A stretch of DNA of 58,828 nucleotides, taken from contig NZ_JQKB01000035.1 in the NCBI RefSeq assembly GCF_000745835.1, positions 1 to 58,828 on the forward strand, written 5' to 3'. Every line of letters begins with the position of its first letter. The stretch's first letter is position 1. Shown in pieces: positions 8,798 through 17,051 of the stretch. The notes under the pieces are model-generated. The model saw only the letters and a program-made list of their open reading frames with translations, was not told the DNA's origin and ran no database searches. The DNA is from Belnapia moabensis DSM 16746 (GTDB taxonomy: Bacteria; Pseudomonadota; Alphaproteobacteria; Acetobacterales; Acetobacteraceae). The position numbers and the translations under genes are program-made.

Positions 8798-9864
8798 GCG
8801 CCGCGCTCAGCGGGGAGGACCGCGCCGAATCCATCCGCATGATCCGGGACAGCGCCGCCGCGGTGGCGCCCCCGGGCGGCGACATGAAGCGGGTGCGCGA
8901 CCTCCGCTTCCAGACCCCCGGCTTCGACCCGGCCATCCTCCGCCAAATGGGCGAGATGGGCTGGATCGGCCTCCGCCTGCCGGAAGAGGCCGGCGGGGCC
9001 GGCCTCGGCCTTGGCGAGGCCTGCGCCCTGGCCGAGGAGTTGGGCGGCGCCCTGGTGCCGGAGCCGCTGATCCCCGCGATGCTCTCCGCCTCCCTGCTCG
9101 CCGCCGTCGGCGCCGGCCCGCTGGAGCGCTTGGTCTCCGGCGAGGCCCTGGTGCTGACCGCCTGGCAGGAGCGTCCCGATACGCTGGAGGTGCCCGGCAG
9201 CCCCGACGCCCCCCGACGCTTCCTGCCCATGGCCGCCGGCGCCGCCTCCTTCCTACTCCCGGTCCGCGAGGGCGGCCGCATCGCCCTCTACGAGCAGCAG
9301 GCCGGCGCCGGCCTCACCACCGAGCAGACCCAGGATGGCGGCCATCTCGGCACGCTGGAGCCGAATCTCGGCATGGCCACGCGCATTGCCGACGACATCG
9401 GCGAGGCGCTCACGCTCGCCCTCGACGAGGCCGCGCTGCTGACCAGCGCCTACCTCCTCGGCGGCATGGACCGCGCCTTCGCCATGACGCTCGACTACCT
9501 GAAGACGCGGCAGCAATTCGGCCGCATCATTGGCACCTTCCAGGCCTTGCAGCACAAGGCCGCCGATGTGCGGATGCAGATCGCCCTGACCCGCGCCAGC
9601 ATCGAAGCCGCGGCCGCGACGCTCGATGCCGGCGCCACCGGCGATGCCCGCCGCGCCGCCGTCTCCCGCGCCAAGGCCCGCGGCGCCGCCTCCTCCATGC
9701 TGGTGACGCGCGAATGCATCCAGCTGCATGGCGGCATCGGCTACACCGACCAGTATGATGTCGGCCTCTACCTGCGGAAGGCCATGGTGATGGCCAGCCA
9801 GTATGGCAGCGCCGCGCTGCACCGCCGCCGCTTCATGGCCGTGAGCCCGGAGGTCGAGGAATGA
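8794..9864 (+). CDS. Acyl-CoA dehydrogenase family protein (divergent N-terminal half)
   Basis: This 356-residue FAD enzyme introduces a 2,3 double bond into an acyl-CoA. The C-terminal helical domain is clear: KTRQQFGRIIGTFQALQHK for FAD contact and ECIQLHGGIGYTDQYDVG for the end of the active site. The N-terminal half is Ala/Gly-rich and lacks a well-kept beta-domain flavin motif. That resembles the shorter subunits of heteromeric acyl-CoA dehydrogenases, which pair with a second dehydrogenase gene such as the one at 10639. Start and stop both use four-base overlaps with neighbours, so the whole block is one operon. Confidence 0.87.
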   Translation: MSAALSGEDRAESIRMIRDSAAAVAPPGGDMKRVRDLRFQTPGFDPAILRQMGEMGWIGLRLPEEAGGAGLGLGEACALAEELGGALVPEPLIPAMLSASLLAAVGAGPLERLVSGEALVLTAWQERPDTLEVPGSPDAPRRFLPMAAGAASFLLPVREGGRIALYEQQAGAGLTTEQTQDGGHLGTLEPNLGMATRIADDIGEALTLALDEAALLTSAYLLGGMDRAFAMTLDYLKTRQQFGRIIGTFQALQHKAADVRMQIALTRASIEAAAATLDAGATGDARRAAVSRAKARGAASSMLVTRECIQLHGGIGYTDQYDVGLYLRKAMVMASQYGSAALHRRRFMAVSPEVEE

Positions 9865-10634
9865 GCGAAGCGATCGCCCGCATCGTCTCGGAGCGTGAGG
9901 GCGGCGTCCTCGTCCTCACCCTCGACCAGCCGGCGCGGCGCAACGCGCTGGCCATGCCGCTCCGCGTGCAGATGATCGAGGCGCTGCACGCCGCGCAGGG
10001 CGACAAGGCGACGCGCGCCATCGTCGTCACCGGCGCCGGCGGGCATTTCTGCTCCGGCGGCGACATCTCGGGAATGGACGTGAACTCCGCCATGGAAGGC
10101 CGCGAGCGCATGCGCCTCTCGCATGAGCTGATCCGGCTGATGGTTCTCGGCAGCGTCCCCGTCGTCGCCGCCATCGAGGGCTATTGCGTCGGCGCCGGCC
10201 TCTCCATCGCCTGCGCCTCCGACACCGTTATCGCCGCCGAGGATGCCCGCCTCGGCGCCGGCTTCGGCAAGATCGGGCTGATGGCCGATCTCGGCCTACC
10301 CCACACCCTGCCGCTGCGAGTCGGCCAGGGGAAGGCGCGGCAGATCCTGCTCTACCACAACCAGATGACGGCGACGGAGGCGGAGCGTATCGGCCTCGTC
10401 GACCATGTCGTGCCCAAGGGCCATGCCCTGGCGACGGCCATGGAGAAAGCCCGCTTCCTCGCCGAGCAGGCCCCCGCGCCGATGGCATTGACCAAGCAGA
10501 TGCTCGGCGAAGGCCTCGACCGCGCGCTGGAACAGGAGCGCCACTTCCAATCGACGCTCTTCCTCACCAAGGATTTCGCCGAAGGCCGCGCTGCCTTCCT
10601 CGGCAAGCGCACGCCCGCCTTCAAGGGAGACTGA
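9861..10634 (+). CDS. Enoyl-CoA hydratase/isomerase (crotonase family)
   Basis: This 257-residue crotonase hydrates or isomerises an enoyl-CoA. The oxyanion-hole segments are GAGGHFCSGGDISGMD (near residue 55) and EGYCVGAGLSIACASD. The position of the usual second catalytic Glu falls in LGAGFGKIGLMADLG and appears not to be Glu, so isomerase or another crotonase chemistry is possible. It lies between two acyl-CoA dehydrogenases, overlapping the first by four bases and ending four bases before the second. Substrate unknown. Confidence 0.88.
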   Translation: MSEAIARIVSEREGGVLVLTLDQPARRNALAMPLRVQMIEALHAAQGDKATRAIVVTGAGGHFCSGGDISGMDVNSAMEGRERMRLSHELIRLMVLGSVPVVAAIEGYCVGAGLSIACASDTVIAAEDARLGAGFGKIGLMADLGLPHTLPLRVGQGKARQILLYHNQMTATEAERIGLVDHVVPKGHALATAMEKARFLAEQAPAPMALTKQMLGEGLDRALEQERHFQSTLFLTKDFAEGRAAFLGKRTPAFKGD

Positions 10635-10638
10635 GCCG

Positions 10639-11808
10639 ATGGACGCCATCCGCATCCCCGCCCCGGCAGAGCTCGACGCGCTCGACGACGAGCATTTCCG
10701 CCAGGTGGTCCGCAGCTTCCTGCATGAGAACTACCCGGAGGAGCTGCGCAACCCTCCGAAGCGCCTCCATTGGGACGAGAACCGCCCCTGGTACATGAAA
10801 CTGGCGGAGAAGGGGTGGCTCTGCCCCGGCTGGCCGAAGGAGCATGGCGGCCTCGGCCTATCGCCCGCCAAGCAGATCATCCTCACCGAAGAATACGAGC
10901 GCTACGGCGTGGCGCGGACCAACGACCACGGCATCGTCATGCTCGGCCCGCTCGTCATCAAATACGGGACGGAGGAGCAGAAGCAGCGCTTCCTGCCGAA
11001 GATCCTGACCGGCGAGCATATCTGGTGCCAGGGCTATTCCGAGCCCAATGCCGGCTCCGACCTCGCCGCTCTGCGCACGGAGGCGGTGCTCGATGGCGAC
11101 GAGTATGTCGTCAACGGCCAGAAGATCTGGACCACGCTGGCGACCGATGCCAACTGGATCTTCCTCCTCGTCCGCACCGACAAGCAGGCGAAGAAGCAGG
11201 AGGGCATCTCCTTCCTCCTCGTCGACATGAAGACGCCCGGCATCACCGTGCGGCCGATCATCAACCTCGAGATGCATGACGAGTTCTGCGAGGTCTTCTT
11301 CGACAATGTCCGCGTGCCGAAGGAGAACCTGGTCGGCCAGCTCAACAAGGGCTGGGACATGGCCAAGGCGCTGCTCGGCTTCGAGCGCATCTTCCTCGGC
11401 TCGCCGCGCCAGTCCGGCTACGCCCTCTCGCGCCTCAAGATCCTCGCCGAGCGCATGGGCGTCTGGGAAGATGCCGAGTTCCAGGACCGCTACGCCCGCC
11501 TCCGCCTGGAGTTCGAGGACCTGAAGGCGCTCTACGGCACCTTCGTCGAGAAGCTGAAGCGCGGCGAGAGCCTCGGCCCCGACGTCTCCATGCTGAAGAT
11601 CCTGCAGACCGAGCTGTTCCAGGCCATCACCGACACCATGCTCGAGATCGCCGGCGAGAATGCCGGGCTGCTGGAGCCGATGGAGGGCAACCGCGACCTC
11701 AATATCGGCGGCCTCTTCATCCAGGCCCGGCCGGCCACGATCTATGGCGGCTCGAACGAGATCCAGCGCAACATCCTGGCGAAAAACGTGCTCGGCCTGC
11801 CCGGCTAG
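10639..11808 (+). CDS. Acyl-CoA dehydrogenase
   Basis: This 389-residue enzyme has the complete family layout. There is an N-terminal helical domain with GWLCPGWPKEHGGLG, a middle beta domain with WCQGYSEPNAGSDLA and NGQKIWTT for flavin contact, and a C-terminal domain ending ATIYGGSNEIQRNILAKNVLG. It resembles the larger partner of two-gene dehydrogenases acting on branched, cyclic or sterol side-chain acyl-CoAs. The smaller, divergent dehydrogenase upstream may be its partner. It is the last gene of the run; its TAG is immediately followed by two palindromes. Confidence 0.92.
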   Translation: MDAIRIPAPAELDALDDEHFRQVVRSFLHENYPEELRNPPKRLHWDENRPWYMKLAEKGWLCPGWPKEHGGLGLSPAKQIILTEEYERYGVARTNDHGIVMLGPLVIKYGTEEQKQRFLPKILTGEHIWCQGYSEPNAGSDLAALRTEAVLDGDEYVVNGQKIWTTLATDANWIFLLVRTDKQAKKQEGISFLLVDMKTPGITVRPIINLEMHDEFCEVFFDNVRVPKENLVGQLNKGWDMAKALLGFERIFLGSPRQSGYALSRLKILAERMGVWEDAEFQDRYARLRLEFEDLKALYGTFVEKLKRGESLGPDVSMLKILQTELFQAITDTMLEIAGENAGLLEPMEGNRDLNIGGLFIQARPATIYGGSNEIQRNILAKNVLGLPG

Positions 11809-11854
11809 AGCAAACTCTGATCAGGCGGAATCACCTGATCGGAGGTATTTGCTC
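11808..11854. repeat. Nested palindromic intergenic element
   Basis: GAGCAAA (11808-11814) and TTTGCTC (11848-11854) form an outer perfect arm. Inside, GATCAGG (11819-11825) and CCTGATC (11834-11840) form an inner perfect arm with an 8-base loop. The first base overlaps the dehydrogenase TAG stop. There is no T-run, so this looks more like a REP/BIME-type element than a classic terminator, although it could also end the transcript. Confidence 0.55.
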
Positions 11855-11870
11855 GACCGAACAATGAGTT

Positions 11871-11895
11871 GGAGCATGATCCACGATCATGCTCC
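11871..11895. terminator. Perfect 11-bp hairpin, possible terminator or REP unit
   Basis: GGAGCATGATC, loop CAC, and the exact reverse complement. It lies 16 bases after the nested palindrome and 60 bases before the UPF0114 gene. The stem is long and perfect but lacks a U-tract. Similar GAGCATGATC palindromes are frequent between genes in alphaproteobacteria, from general knowledge. Confidence 0.5.
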
Positions 11896-11955
11896 AGGCT
11901 TGGAAATCCAGGGCGTTTCAATTAGAGAGCGGGCGGTCCAAATGACAGGATCGTC

Positions 11956-12510
11956 ATGTCCACACCCATCGAACGCCGTCCGCTCCCTTTTCTGCCGGCC
12001 CTCGTCTTCGGCTCGCGCTGGCTGCAACTCCCGCTCTATCTCGGGCTGATCGTCGCCCAGGTCGTCTACGTGTTGCTCTTCATGAAGGAGCTGTGGCACC
12101 TCGTCAGCCACGCCCACGACTTCGGTGAGCAGGACATCATGCTGATCGTCCTCGGCCTCATCGACGTGGTGATGATCTCCAACCTGCTCATCATGGTGAT
12201 CGTCGGCGGCTACGAGACCTTCGTCTCCCGCCTCAACCTCGAGGGCCATCCGGACGAGCCGGAATGGCTCAGCCACGTCAATGCCGGGGTGCTGAAGATC
12301 AAGCTGGCGATGGCGATCATCGGCATCTCATCGATCCACCTGCTGCGCACCTTCATCGCCGCCAGCAACCTCGGCACGGAGCGCAGCACGACGACGGAGG
12401 CCGGCATCATGTGGCAGGCCATCATCCACGCGCTCTTCATCCTCTCGGCGATCGGCATCGCCGCAGTGGAGCGGCTGTCCCACACGGTGCCCGCGCGCGA
12501 GCATCACTGA
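11956..12510 (+). CDS. UPF0114/TIGR00645 family membrane protein (YqhA-like)
   Basis: This 184-residue inner-membrane protein has four hydrophobic segments, at about 25-45, 60-85, 115-135 and 150-170. The loop with VVMISNLLIMVIVGGYETF followed by SRLNLEGHPDEPEW is characteristic of the UPF0114 family. The function of the family is not established. It stands alone between the palindromes and a small minus-strand gene. The start is the ATG at 11956 (MSTPIERRPLPF). Confidence 0.88.
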   Translation: MSTPIERRPLPFLPALVFGSRWLQLPLYLGLIVAQVVYVLLFMKELWHLVSHAHDFGEQDIMLIVLGLIDVVMISNLLIMVIVGGYETFVSRLNLEGHPDEPEWLSHVNAGVLKIKLAMAIIGISSIHLLRTFIAASNLGTERSTTTEAGIMWQAIIHALFILSAIGIAAVERLSHTVPAREHH

Positions 12511-12514
12511 GCGG

Positions 12515-12724
12515 TCAGGGCTCCTGGTTGCTCCGGCCGCTGGCGCCGCCGGTCACGCCGCCCGCACCACCGGCCCCGCCGCCGCCCATGGCGCCGTCAT
12601 TGGTGGTGTTGGGGTCGTAATCGGTCGGCCCGCCTTCGGCGAAGCTCGGCACCCGGGCCTTCACCTTCTCGTCCGCCGGCTTCACCGGCTCGTCCGGCAT
12701 CAGCCTGTCCTGGTCCTGCGCCAT
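12515..12724 (-). CDS. Small Gly-rich hypothetical protein
   Basis: This 69-residue hydrophilic protein starts MAQDQDRLMPDEPVKPADEKV and ends in a Gly/Ala-rich, probably disordered tail (GGGGAGGAGGVTGG). A GGAGAG ribosome-binding site precedes the ATG. It is convergent with the UPF0114 gene, four bases apart, and has no signal peptide or membrane segment. Function unknown. Confidence 0.55.
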   Translation of the reverse strand: MAQDQDRLMPDEPVKPADEKVKARVPSFAEGGPTDYDPNTTNDGAMGGGGAGGAGGVTGGASGRSNQEP

Positions 12725-12807
12725 GCTCTCTCTCCGATCCTTGTCGAGCGAATGGAACAGGCGAGGGCCCCAAGCGGTTCAGGGCGAGGGGCGCAACGTG
12801 CCGCCGA

Positions 12808-14241
12808 TTACTGCACCTCGCGCCAGGCGCCCTTCAGGTCGCCGAGGAAGCGGGCGTACTCGCGCTCCTTGCTCTCCGGGTCCGGCAGCCGCAACAGGTA
12901 GGAGGGGTGGACGGTCGGGAAGACCGGCACCCCGTCCTCGCTCTTCACCACCTCGCCGCGCACCTTGGTGATGGCGAGCGGCTTGCCGGTCAGCGCGCGC
13001 AGCGCCGTGGCGCCGAGCGAGACCACCAGCCGCGGCCCGACGATCTCGATCTCCCGCCGCAGGAAGGGCCGATAATGCGCGATGTCGCCCGCATCCGGCG
13101 ACTGGTGCAACCGCCGCCGCCCCGTCGGCTTGAATTTGAAATGCTTCACCGCGTTGGTGACATAGGCCTCGGCGCGGGGGATGCCCGCCTCCTCCAGCGC
13201 CCGGTTGAACATCCGCCCGGCCGGCCCGACGAAGGGGCGGCCCGCGATATCCTCCTCGTCGCCCGGCTGCTCGCCGACGAAGAGCAGCGCCGCCCCGATC
13301 GGCCCCTCGCCGAAGACGGCCTGGGTGGCGTGCTCGGCGAGCGGGCCGCGATCGGCGAGCACCTCGGCGCGGAGGGCGGCGAGGGCGGTGGCGGGATCCT
13401 GGGTGAAGAGATCGGCTGACATGGGCGCCTCAACGTCCGCCGCCAGCACCCGTTGCCGCCGCGGCGCGGCCGGGGTCGCCCCGCGCGCCACCATCTCCGC
13501 CACGCGCCGCGGCGCCTCCGCCATCAGCCGGGGAATGTCCTGTGCCTCGGGCAGGTTGCGCCAGTACTTCACCGGCATCTCGGCCCGCATGGCGGCGGGC
13601 TTGAGCCGGGCGGGATTGAAGATGCTGGCGAAATAGGCCCGCCACAGATCCTCCTTGGCATCCTCCGCCGGCGCGTCGGCCCGCCTGCCGCCGGGCCCCA
13701 TCTGTACTTCCTCCCCATCCCAATGCGCGCTCGCCTCCGGCGTCAGGATGGACCAGCGCATGCCCGCGAAGCGGCGGATGAAGAAGCCCGTTTCTGCCTC
13801 CAGGATATGGTGGTCCGGCTCGAACCAGGCGACATAACGCCCCTCCGGCGCCTCACGAAAGCGGACGAAGGCGTGCATCTTGTGGGCATCCCGCCGCACC
13901 GCCTTTGCCATCGCTTGGGCGCGGATCACCTCCGGGTCGGTCGCCATCTCCAGCAGCCCGTGCTCGCCATGGGCGATGCGCCAAAGCAGCCGATAGAGTA
14001 GGGCGAAGCGCTCCCCGTCGCGGTGGCGGATGACTACCTCCGCCAGCTCCGGGAAGGCGCGCGGCACGGTGATCCCGGCCCTTCGCGGCTCCGGCACCGG
14101 CTCATGCGCGAACAGCCCCGCCGCCTCGCCGACCAGGTGCCATGCCACACGCTCCGGTGCGACCTCGGCCGCCAGCAGTCGCCGCGCCGCCTCCCGCCAG
14201 GCCGGGAAGTCGGCGGGGCCGGGGAGGGCGATGCCGATCAC
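12808..14241 (-). CDS. udgX: DUF4130-UdgX fusion: uracil-DNA binding/crosslinking glycosylase
   Basis: This 477-residue protein joins two domains. Residues 1 to about 250 match DUF4130/TIGR03915, a predicted DNA-repair domain usually paired with a radical SAM protein. Residues from about 270 are a family 4-like uracil-DNA glycosylase of the UdgX type: motif A is GEQPGDEEDIAGRPFVGPAG, motif B is VHPSYLLR, and the UdgX loop is present as GRRRLHQSP with the His near residue 379. In characterised UdgX proteins this His forms a covalent bond with the uracil-containing DNA site. The GTG start at 14241 overlaps the radical SAM stop by four bases. Confidence 0.88.
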   Translation of the reverse strand: MIGIALPGPADFPAWREAARRLLAAEVAPERVAWHLVGEAAGLFAHEPVPEPRRAGITVPRAFPELAEVVIRHRDGERFALLYRLLWRIAHGEHGLLEMATDPEVIRAQAMAKAVRRDAHKMHAFVRFREAPEGRYVAWFEPDHHILEAETGFFIRRFAGMRWSILTPEASAHWDGEEVQMGPGGRRADAPAEDAKEDLWRAYFASIFNPARLKPAAMRAEMPVKYWRNLPEAQDIPRLMAEAPRRVAEMVARGATPAAPRRQRVLAADVEAPMSADLFTQDPATALAALRAEVLADRGPLAEHATQAVFGEGPIGAALLFVGEQPGDEEDIAGRPFVGPAGRMFNRALEEAGIPRAEAYVTNAVKHFKFKPTGRRRLHQSPDAGDIAHYRPFLRREIEIVGPRLVVSLGATALRALTGKPLAITKVRGEVVKSEDGVPVFPTVHPSYLLRLPDPESKEREYARFLGDLKGAWREVQ

Positions 14242-15479
14242 AGCAGCGCCATCTGCACCGGCTTGGCGAAGCCGGTGCGCGGCGCCACCAGCGCCCGCAG
14301 GTCGAGCCGATCCGTCACCCTCGGCCGATGATCCTCGGTCACGAGGAAGGGCAGCAGCTTCCCCAGCGGCAACCGCAGCCGCGCCAGGTCCTCGCTGCGG
14401 ATGCTGCGATGCCGCCGCGCCGCCAGCAGCCGGTCCACCGTTTTCGCCCCGAGCCCCGGCACGCGCAGCAGCCGCTCCCGCGGCGCCCGGTTCACATCGA
14501 CGGGGAAGTCGCCACGGTGGCGCAGCGCCCAGGCCAGCTTCGGGTCGATGCCGAGGTCGAGCATCCCGCCCTCGCCCCCGGCCATGATCTCGTCCAGCGA
14601 GAAGCCGTAGAAGCGCAGCAGCCAGTCCGCCTGGTACAGCCGGTGCTCGCGCACCAGCGGCGGCGCCGCCGGCGGCAGCAGGCGCGAGGCATCGGGGATC
14701 GGCGAATAGGCGGAGAAGTAGACCCGCTTCAGCCCGTAGCTGCCATAGAGATTGGCCGTCGTCCCGAGCACCGCCCGGTCGTCCGAGGCGTCGGCGCCGA
14801 TGATCATCTGCGTGCTCTGCCCGGCCGGGGCGAAGCGCGGGGCCGGCGCGCGCCGCTCCGTCTTCCGTGCTTCCTTCGCCTCCTCGATGCGCAGCCGCAT
14901 CTGCCCCATCGCGCGGCGAATTTCGGACAAATCCTTCTCCGGGGCGAGCGCCTTCAGCGCCCCCTCCTGCGGCAGCTCGATATTGATGGAGAGCCGGTCG
15001 GCATGCCGTCCCGCCTCGGCCAGCAATTCGGGAGAGGCGTCGGGGATGGTCTTCAGGTGGATATAGCCGCGGAAGCCATGCTCCTCGCGCAGGATGCGCG
15101 CGACATCGACCAGCCGCTCCATCGTGTAGTCGGGCGAGCGGATGATGCCGGAGGAGAGGAACAGCCCCTCGATGTAGTTGCGCCGGTAGAAGTCGAGCGT
15201 CAGCTCCACCAGCTCCCGCACCGTGAACCGCGCGCGCGGCACATTGCTGGTCGCCCGGTTGATGCAATAGGCGCAGTCATAGATGCAGGCATTGGTCAGC
15301 AGCACCTTCAGCAGCGAGATGCAGCGCCCGTCCGGCGCATAGGCATGGCAGATGCCCATGCCCTCCGTGCTGCCAAGGCCGCCCTCGCGGCTGTCCCGCT
15401 TCTCGGTTCCCGAGGAGGCGCAGGAGGCATCGTACTTCGCCGCATCCGCCAGGATCTCGAGCTTCTGCCGCAACTCCAT
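14238..15479 (-). CDS. Putative DNA modification/repair radical SAM protein with HhH domain
   Basis: This 413-residue protein matches TIGR03916. The radical SAM cluster motif CIYDCAYC gives Cys 65, 69 and 72; further conserved Cys residues near 20, 44 and 53 may bind extra iron-sulfur or metal. A helix-hairpin-helix DNA-binding segment sits near residues 335-367 (RLLRVPGLGAKTVDRLL), as in DNA repair enzymes. It is the first gene of a two-gene operon with the DUF4130-UdgX fusion. The reaction is not established; the pairing suggests reversal or processing of a damaged base. A short AT-richer gap with no clear promoter separates it from the divergent PepSY-like gene. Confidence 0.87.
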   Translation of the reverse strand: MELRQKLEILADAAKYDASCASSGTEKRDSREGGLGSTEGMGICHAYAPDGRCISLLKVLLTNACIYDCAYCINRATSNVPRARFTVRELVELTLDFYRRNYIEGLFLSSGIIRSPDYTMERLVDVARILREEHGFRGYIHLKTIPDASPELLAEAGRHADRLSINIELPQEGALKALAPEKDLSEIRRAMGQMRLRIEEAKEARKTERRAPAPRFAPAGQSTQMIIGADASDDRAVLGTTANLYGSYGLKRVYFSAYSPIPDASRLLPPAAPPLVREHRLYQADWLLRFYGFSLDEIMAGGEGGMLDLGIDPKLAWALRHRGDFPVDVNRAPRERLLRVPGLGAKTVDRLLAARRHRSIRSEDLARLRLPLGKLLPFLVTEDHRPRVTDRLDLRALVAPRTGFAKPVQMALL

Positions 15480-15568
15480 GCACGATCCTCCAGTTCCTTA
15501 TATGTTCTGGTACCGGCGGATTCAAGGCCTGAGTGAACCTTTCCGGTCGCGGGTAGTTATGGCGGCCG

Positions 15569-15973
15569 ATGATGCAGTTCCTCCGCCCCGCCCTGCTCCT
15601 CCTCCTGCTCGCCGGCCCAGCCCTGGCGCAGGAGGCCGCCTTCCTCACCCAGGACCAGCTGGCGACCGTGCTGCGCGCCCGCGGCTTCACCGACCTCGAA
15701 GGGGTGGAGCGCGAGGGCGACAGCTTCCGCATCGCCCGCGCCACGCGCTACGGCGAGCGGGTCGAGAATTTCCGCATCGACGCCGCCACCGGCCTGCCGC
15801 GCGAGCAGCCCCCGCTGACCGAGGCCCAGGCCCGCGAGTTGCTGCGCACCCGCGGATATACCCAGGTGACGGAGCTCGGCCGCGACGGCGATGCCATCCG
15901 CCTGCGCGGCCTGCGCGAGGGCACCCCCATCGAAGTGACCGTCGATGCCCGCACGGGGGCGGTGCGGCAATAG
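15569..15973 (+). CDS. Secreted PepSY-like protein
   Basis: This 134-residue protein has a signal peptide cleaved after ALA (MMQFLRPALLLLLLAGPALA). The mature part holds two copies of a roughly 50-residue unit built as 'TxxQxxxxLRxRGFTxxxxVxRxGDxxRxxxxRxGxxxxxxxDAxTG'. This is the pattern of PepSY-type repeats, which sit in the periplasm and inhibit or modulate partners. It is just upstream of the type III PKS gene (22-base gap) on the same strand, so the two may be cotranscribed. No partner is evident. Confidence 0.7.
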   Translation: MMQFLRPALLLLLLAGPALAQEAAFLTQDQLATVLRARGFTDLEGVEREGDSFRIARATRYGERVENFRIDAATGLPREQPPLTEAQARELLRTRGYTQVTELGRDGDAIRLRGLREGTPIEVTVDARTGAVRQ

Positions 15974-15995
15974 CCTTCAACCCCATCTCAAGCCT

Positions 15996-17051
15996 GTGAC
16001 CCAGGCCTATATCAACCGCATCGGCACCGCCGTCCCCCGGCATGAGGTGCATGACGCCTTCCGCCGCTTCGCCGACCGGCAGATCACCGAGCCGCGCATC
16101 CGCACCGCCTTCGCCCGGCTGGCAGAGCGCTCGCAGATCGACACCCGCCATTCCGTGCTGGAGGCCGAGCCGGATGCCAGTGGCACGGTGGACGGCTTCT
16201 ACCGCACCGACGCCTTCCCCGGCACCGGCGCCCGCATGGCCCGCTACGAGCGCGAGGCCCCGGCCCTGGCCGAAGCCGCCTGCCTGGCGATGGGGCTGGA
16301 AGGGGAGGGGCCGCGCGTCACCCATCTCGTCTTCGCCACCTGCACCGGCTTCGCCGCTCCCGGCCTCGACCACTGGCTGATCCGCCGCTTCGGCCTGCCG
16401 GGGAATGTGGAGCGCAGCATCGTCGGCTTCATGGGCTGCCAGGCGGCGATCAATGCGCTGAAGCTCGCCCACCACATCGTCCGCAGCGACGCGCGCGCAC
16501 GGGTTCTGGTGGTGAATCTCGAGCTCTGCACCCTCCACCTCCAGCCGAGCAGCGAGATCGAGCAGCTGCTCTGCTTTCTCCTTTTCGCCGACGGCGCCAG
16601 CGCCGCACTGGTGACGGCAGAGCCGCGGGGCATCGGGATCGAGGGCTTCCACGCCGCGCTGATCCCCGAAGCCGCCGACCAGATCACCTGGCGCATCGGC
16701 GATGGCGGCTTCGACATGACGCTCTCGGGCTTCGTGCCGCTCACCCTCGCCCGCGCCCTGCCCGACGAGGCGGCGGCCATCCTCGACGGCGAGGCGGCGG
16801 ACGCCTTCGACCTCTGGGCGGTGCATCCCGGCGGCCGCAGCGTGCTGGATGCGGTGACGCACGGCCTCAACCTGCCGGCACACGCGCTGGATGTAAGCCG
16901 GGCGGTGCTGCGCGAGCACGGCAACATGTCCTCCGCCACCGTCATGTTCGTCCTGCAACGGATGATGGCGGCGGGGCGCGGGCAACGCGGCTGCGCGCTG
17001 GCCTTCGGCCCCGGCCTCTCGGCCGAGACCATGCGCTTCCGCCTCGCCTGA
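15996..17051 (+). CDS. Type III polyketide synthase (chalcone/stilbene synthase family)
   Basis: This 351-residue ketosynthase should extend a fatty acyl-CoA starter with malonyl-CoA to give an alkylpyrone, alkylresorcinol or similar. The catalytic triad is complete: Cys148 in GFMGCQAAINA, His277 in AVHPGGRSVLDAV, and Asn310 in EHGNMSSATVMFV. The GTG at 15996 is chosen because the preceding gene ends 22 bases upstream and family proteins begin close to this point; no strong ribosome-binding site is seen. The methyltransferase start abuts its stop. With the following flavoprotein this forms a compact pathway. Confidence 0.87.
   Translation: MTQAYINRIGTAVPRHEVHDAFRRFADRQITEPRIRTAFARLAERSQIDTRHSVLEAEPDASGTVDGFYRTDAFPGTGARMARYEREAPALAEAACLAMGLEGEGPRVTHLVFATCTGFAAPGLDHWLIRRFGLPGNVERSIVGFMGCQAAINALKLAHHIVRSDARARVLVVNLELCTLHLQPSSEIEQLLCFLLFADGASAALVTAEPRGIGIEGFHAALIPEAADQITWRIGDGGFDMTLSGFVPLTLARALPDEAAAILDGEAADAFDLWAVHPGGRSVLDAVTHGLNLPAHALDVSRAVLREHGNMSSATVMFVLQRMMAAGRGQRGCALAFGPGLSAETMRFRLA

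Noticed and set aside
14242-15267. Upstream extension of the UdgX fusion reading frame to 819 residues
   Set aside because: The extension runs through the radical SAM gene in a shadow frame. The GTG at 14241 forms a standard four-base overlap and starts the recognisable DUF4130 domain.
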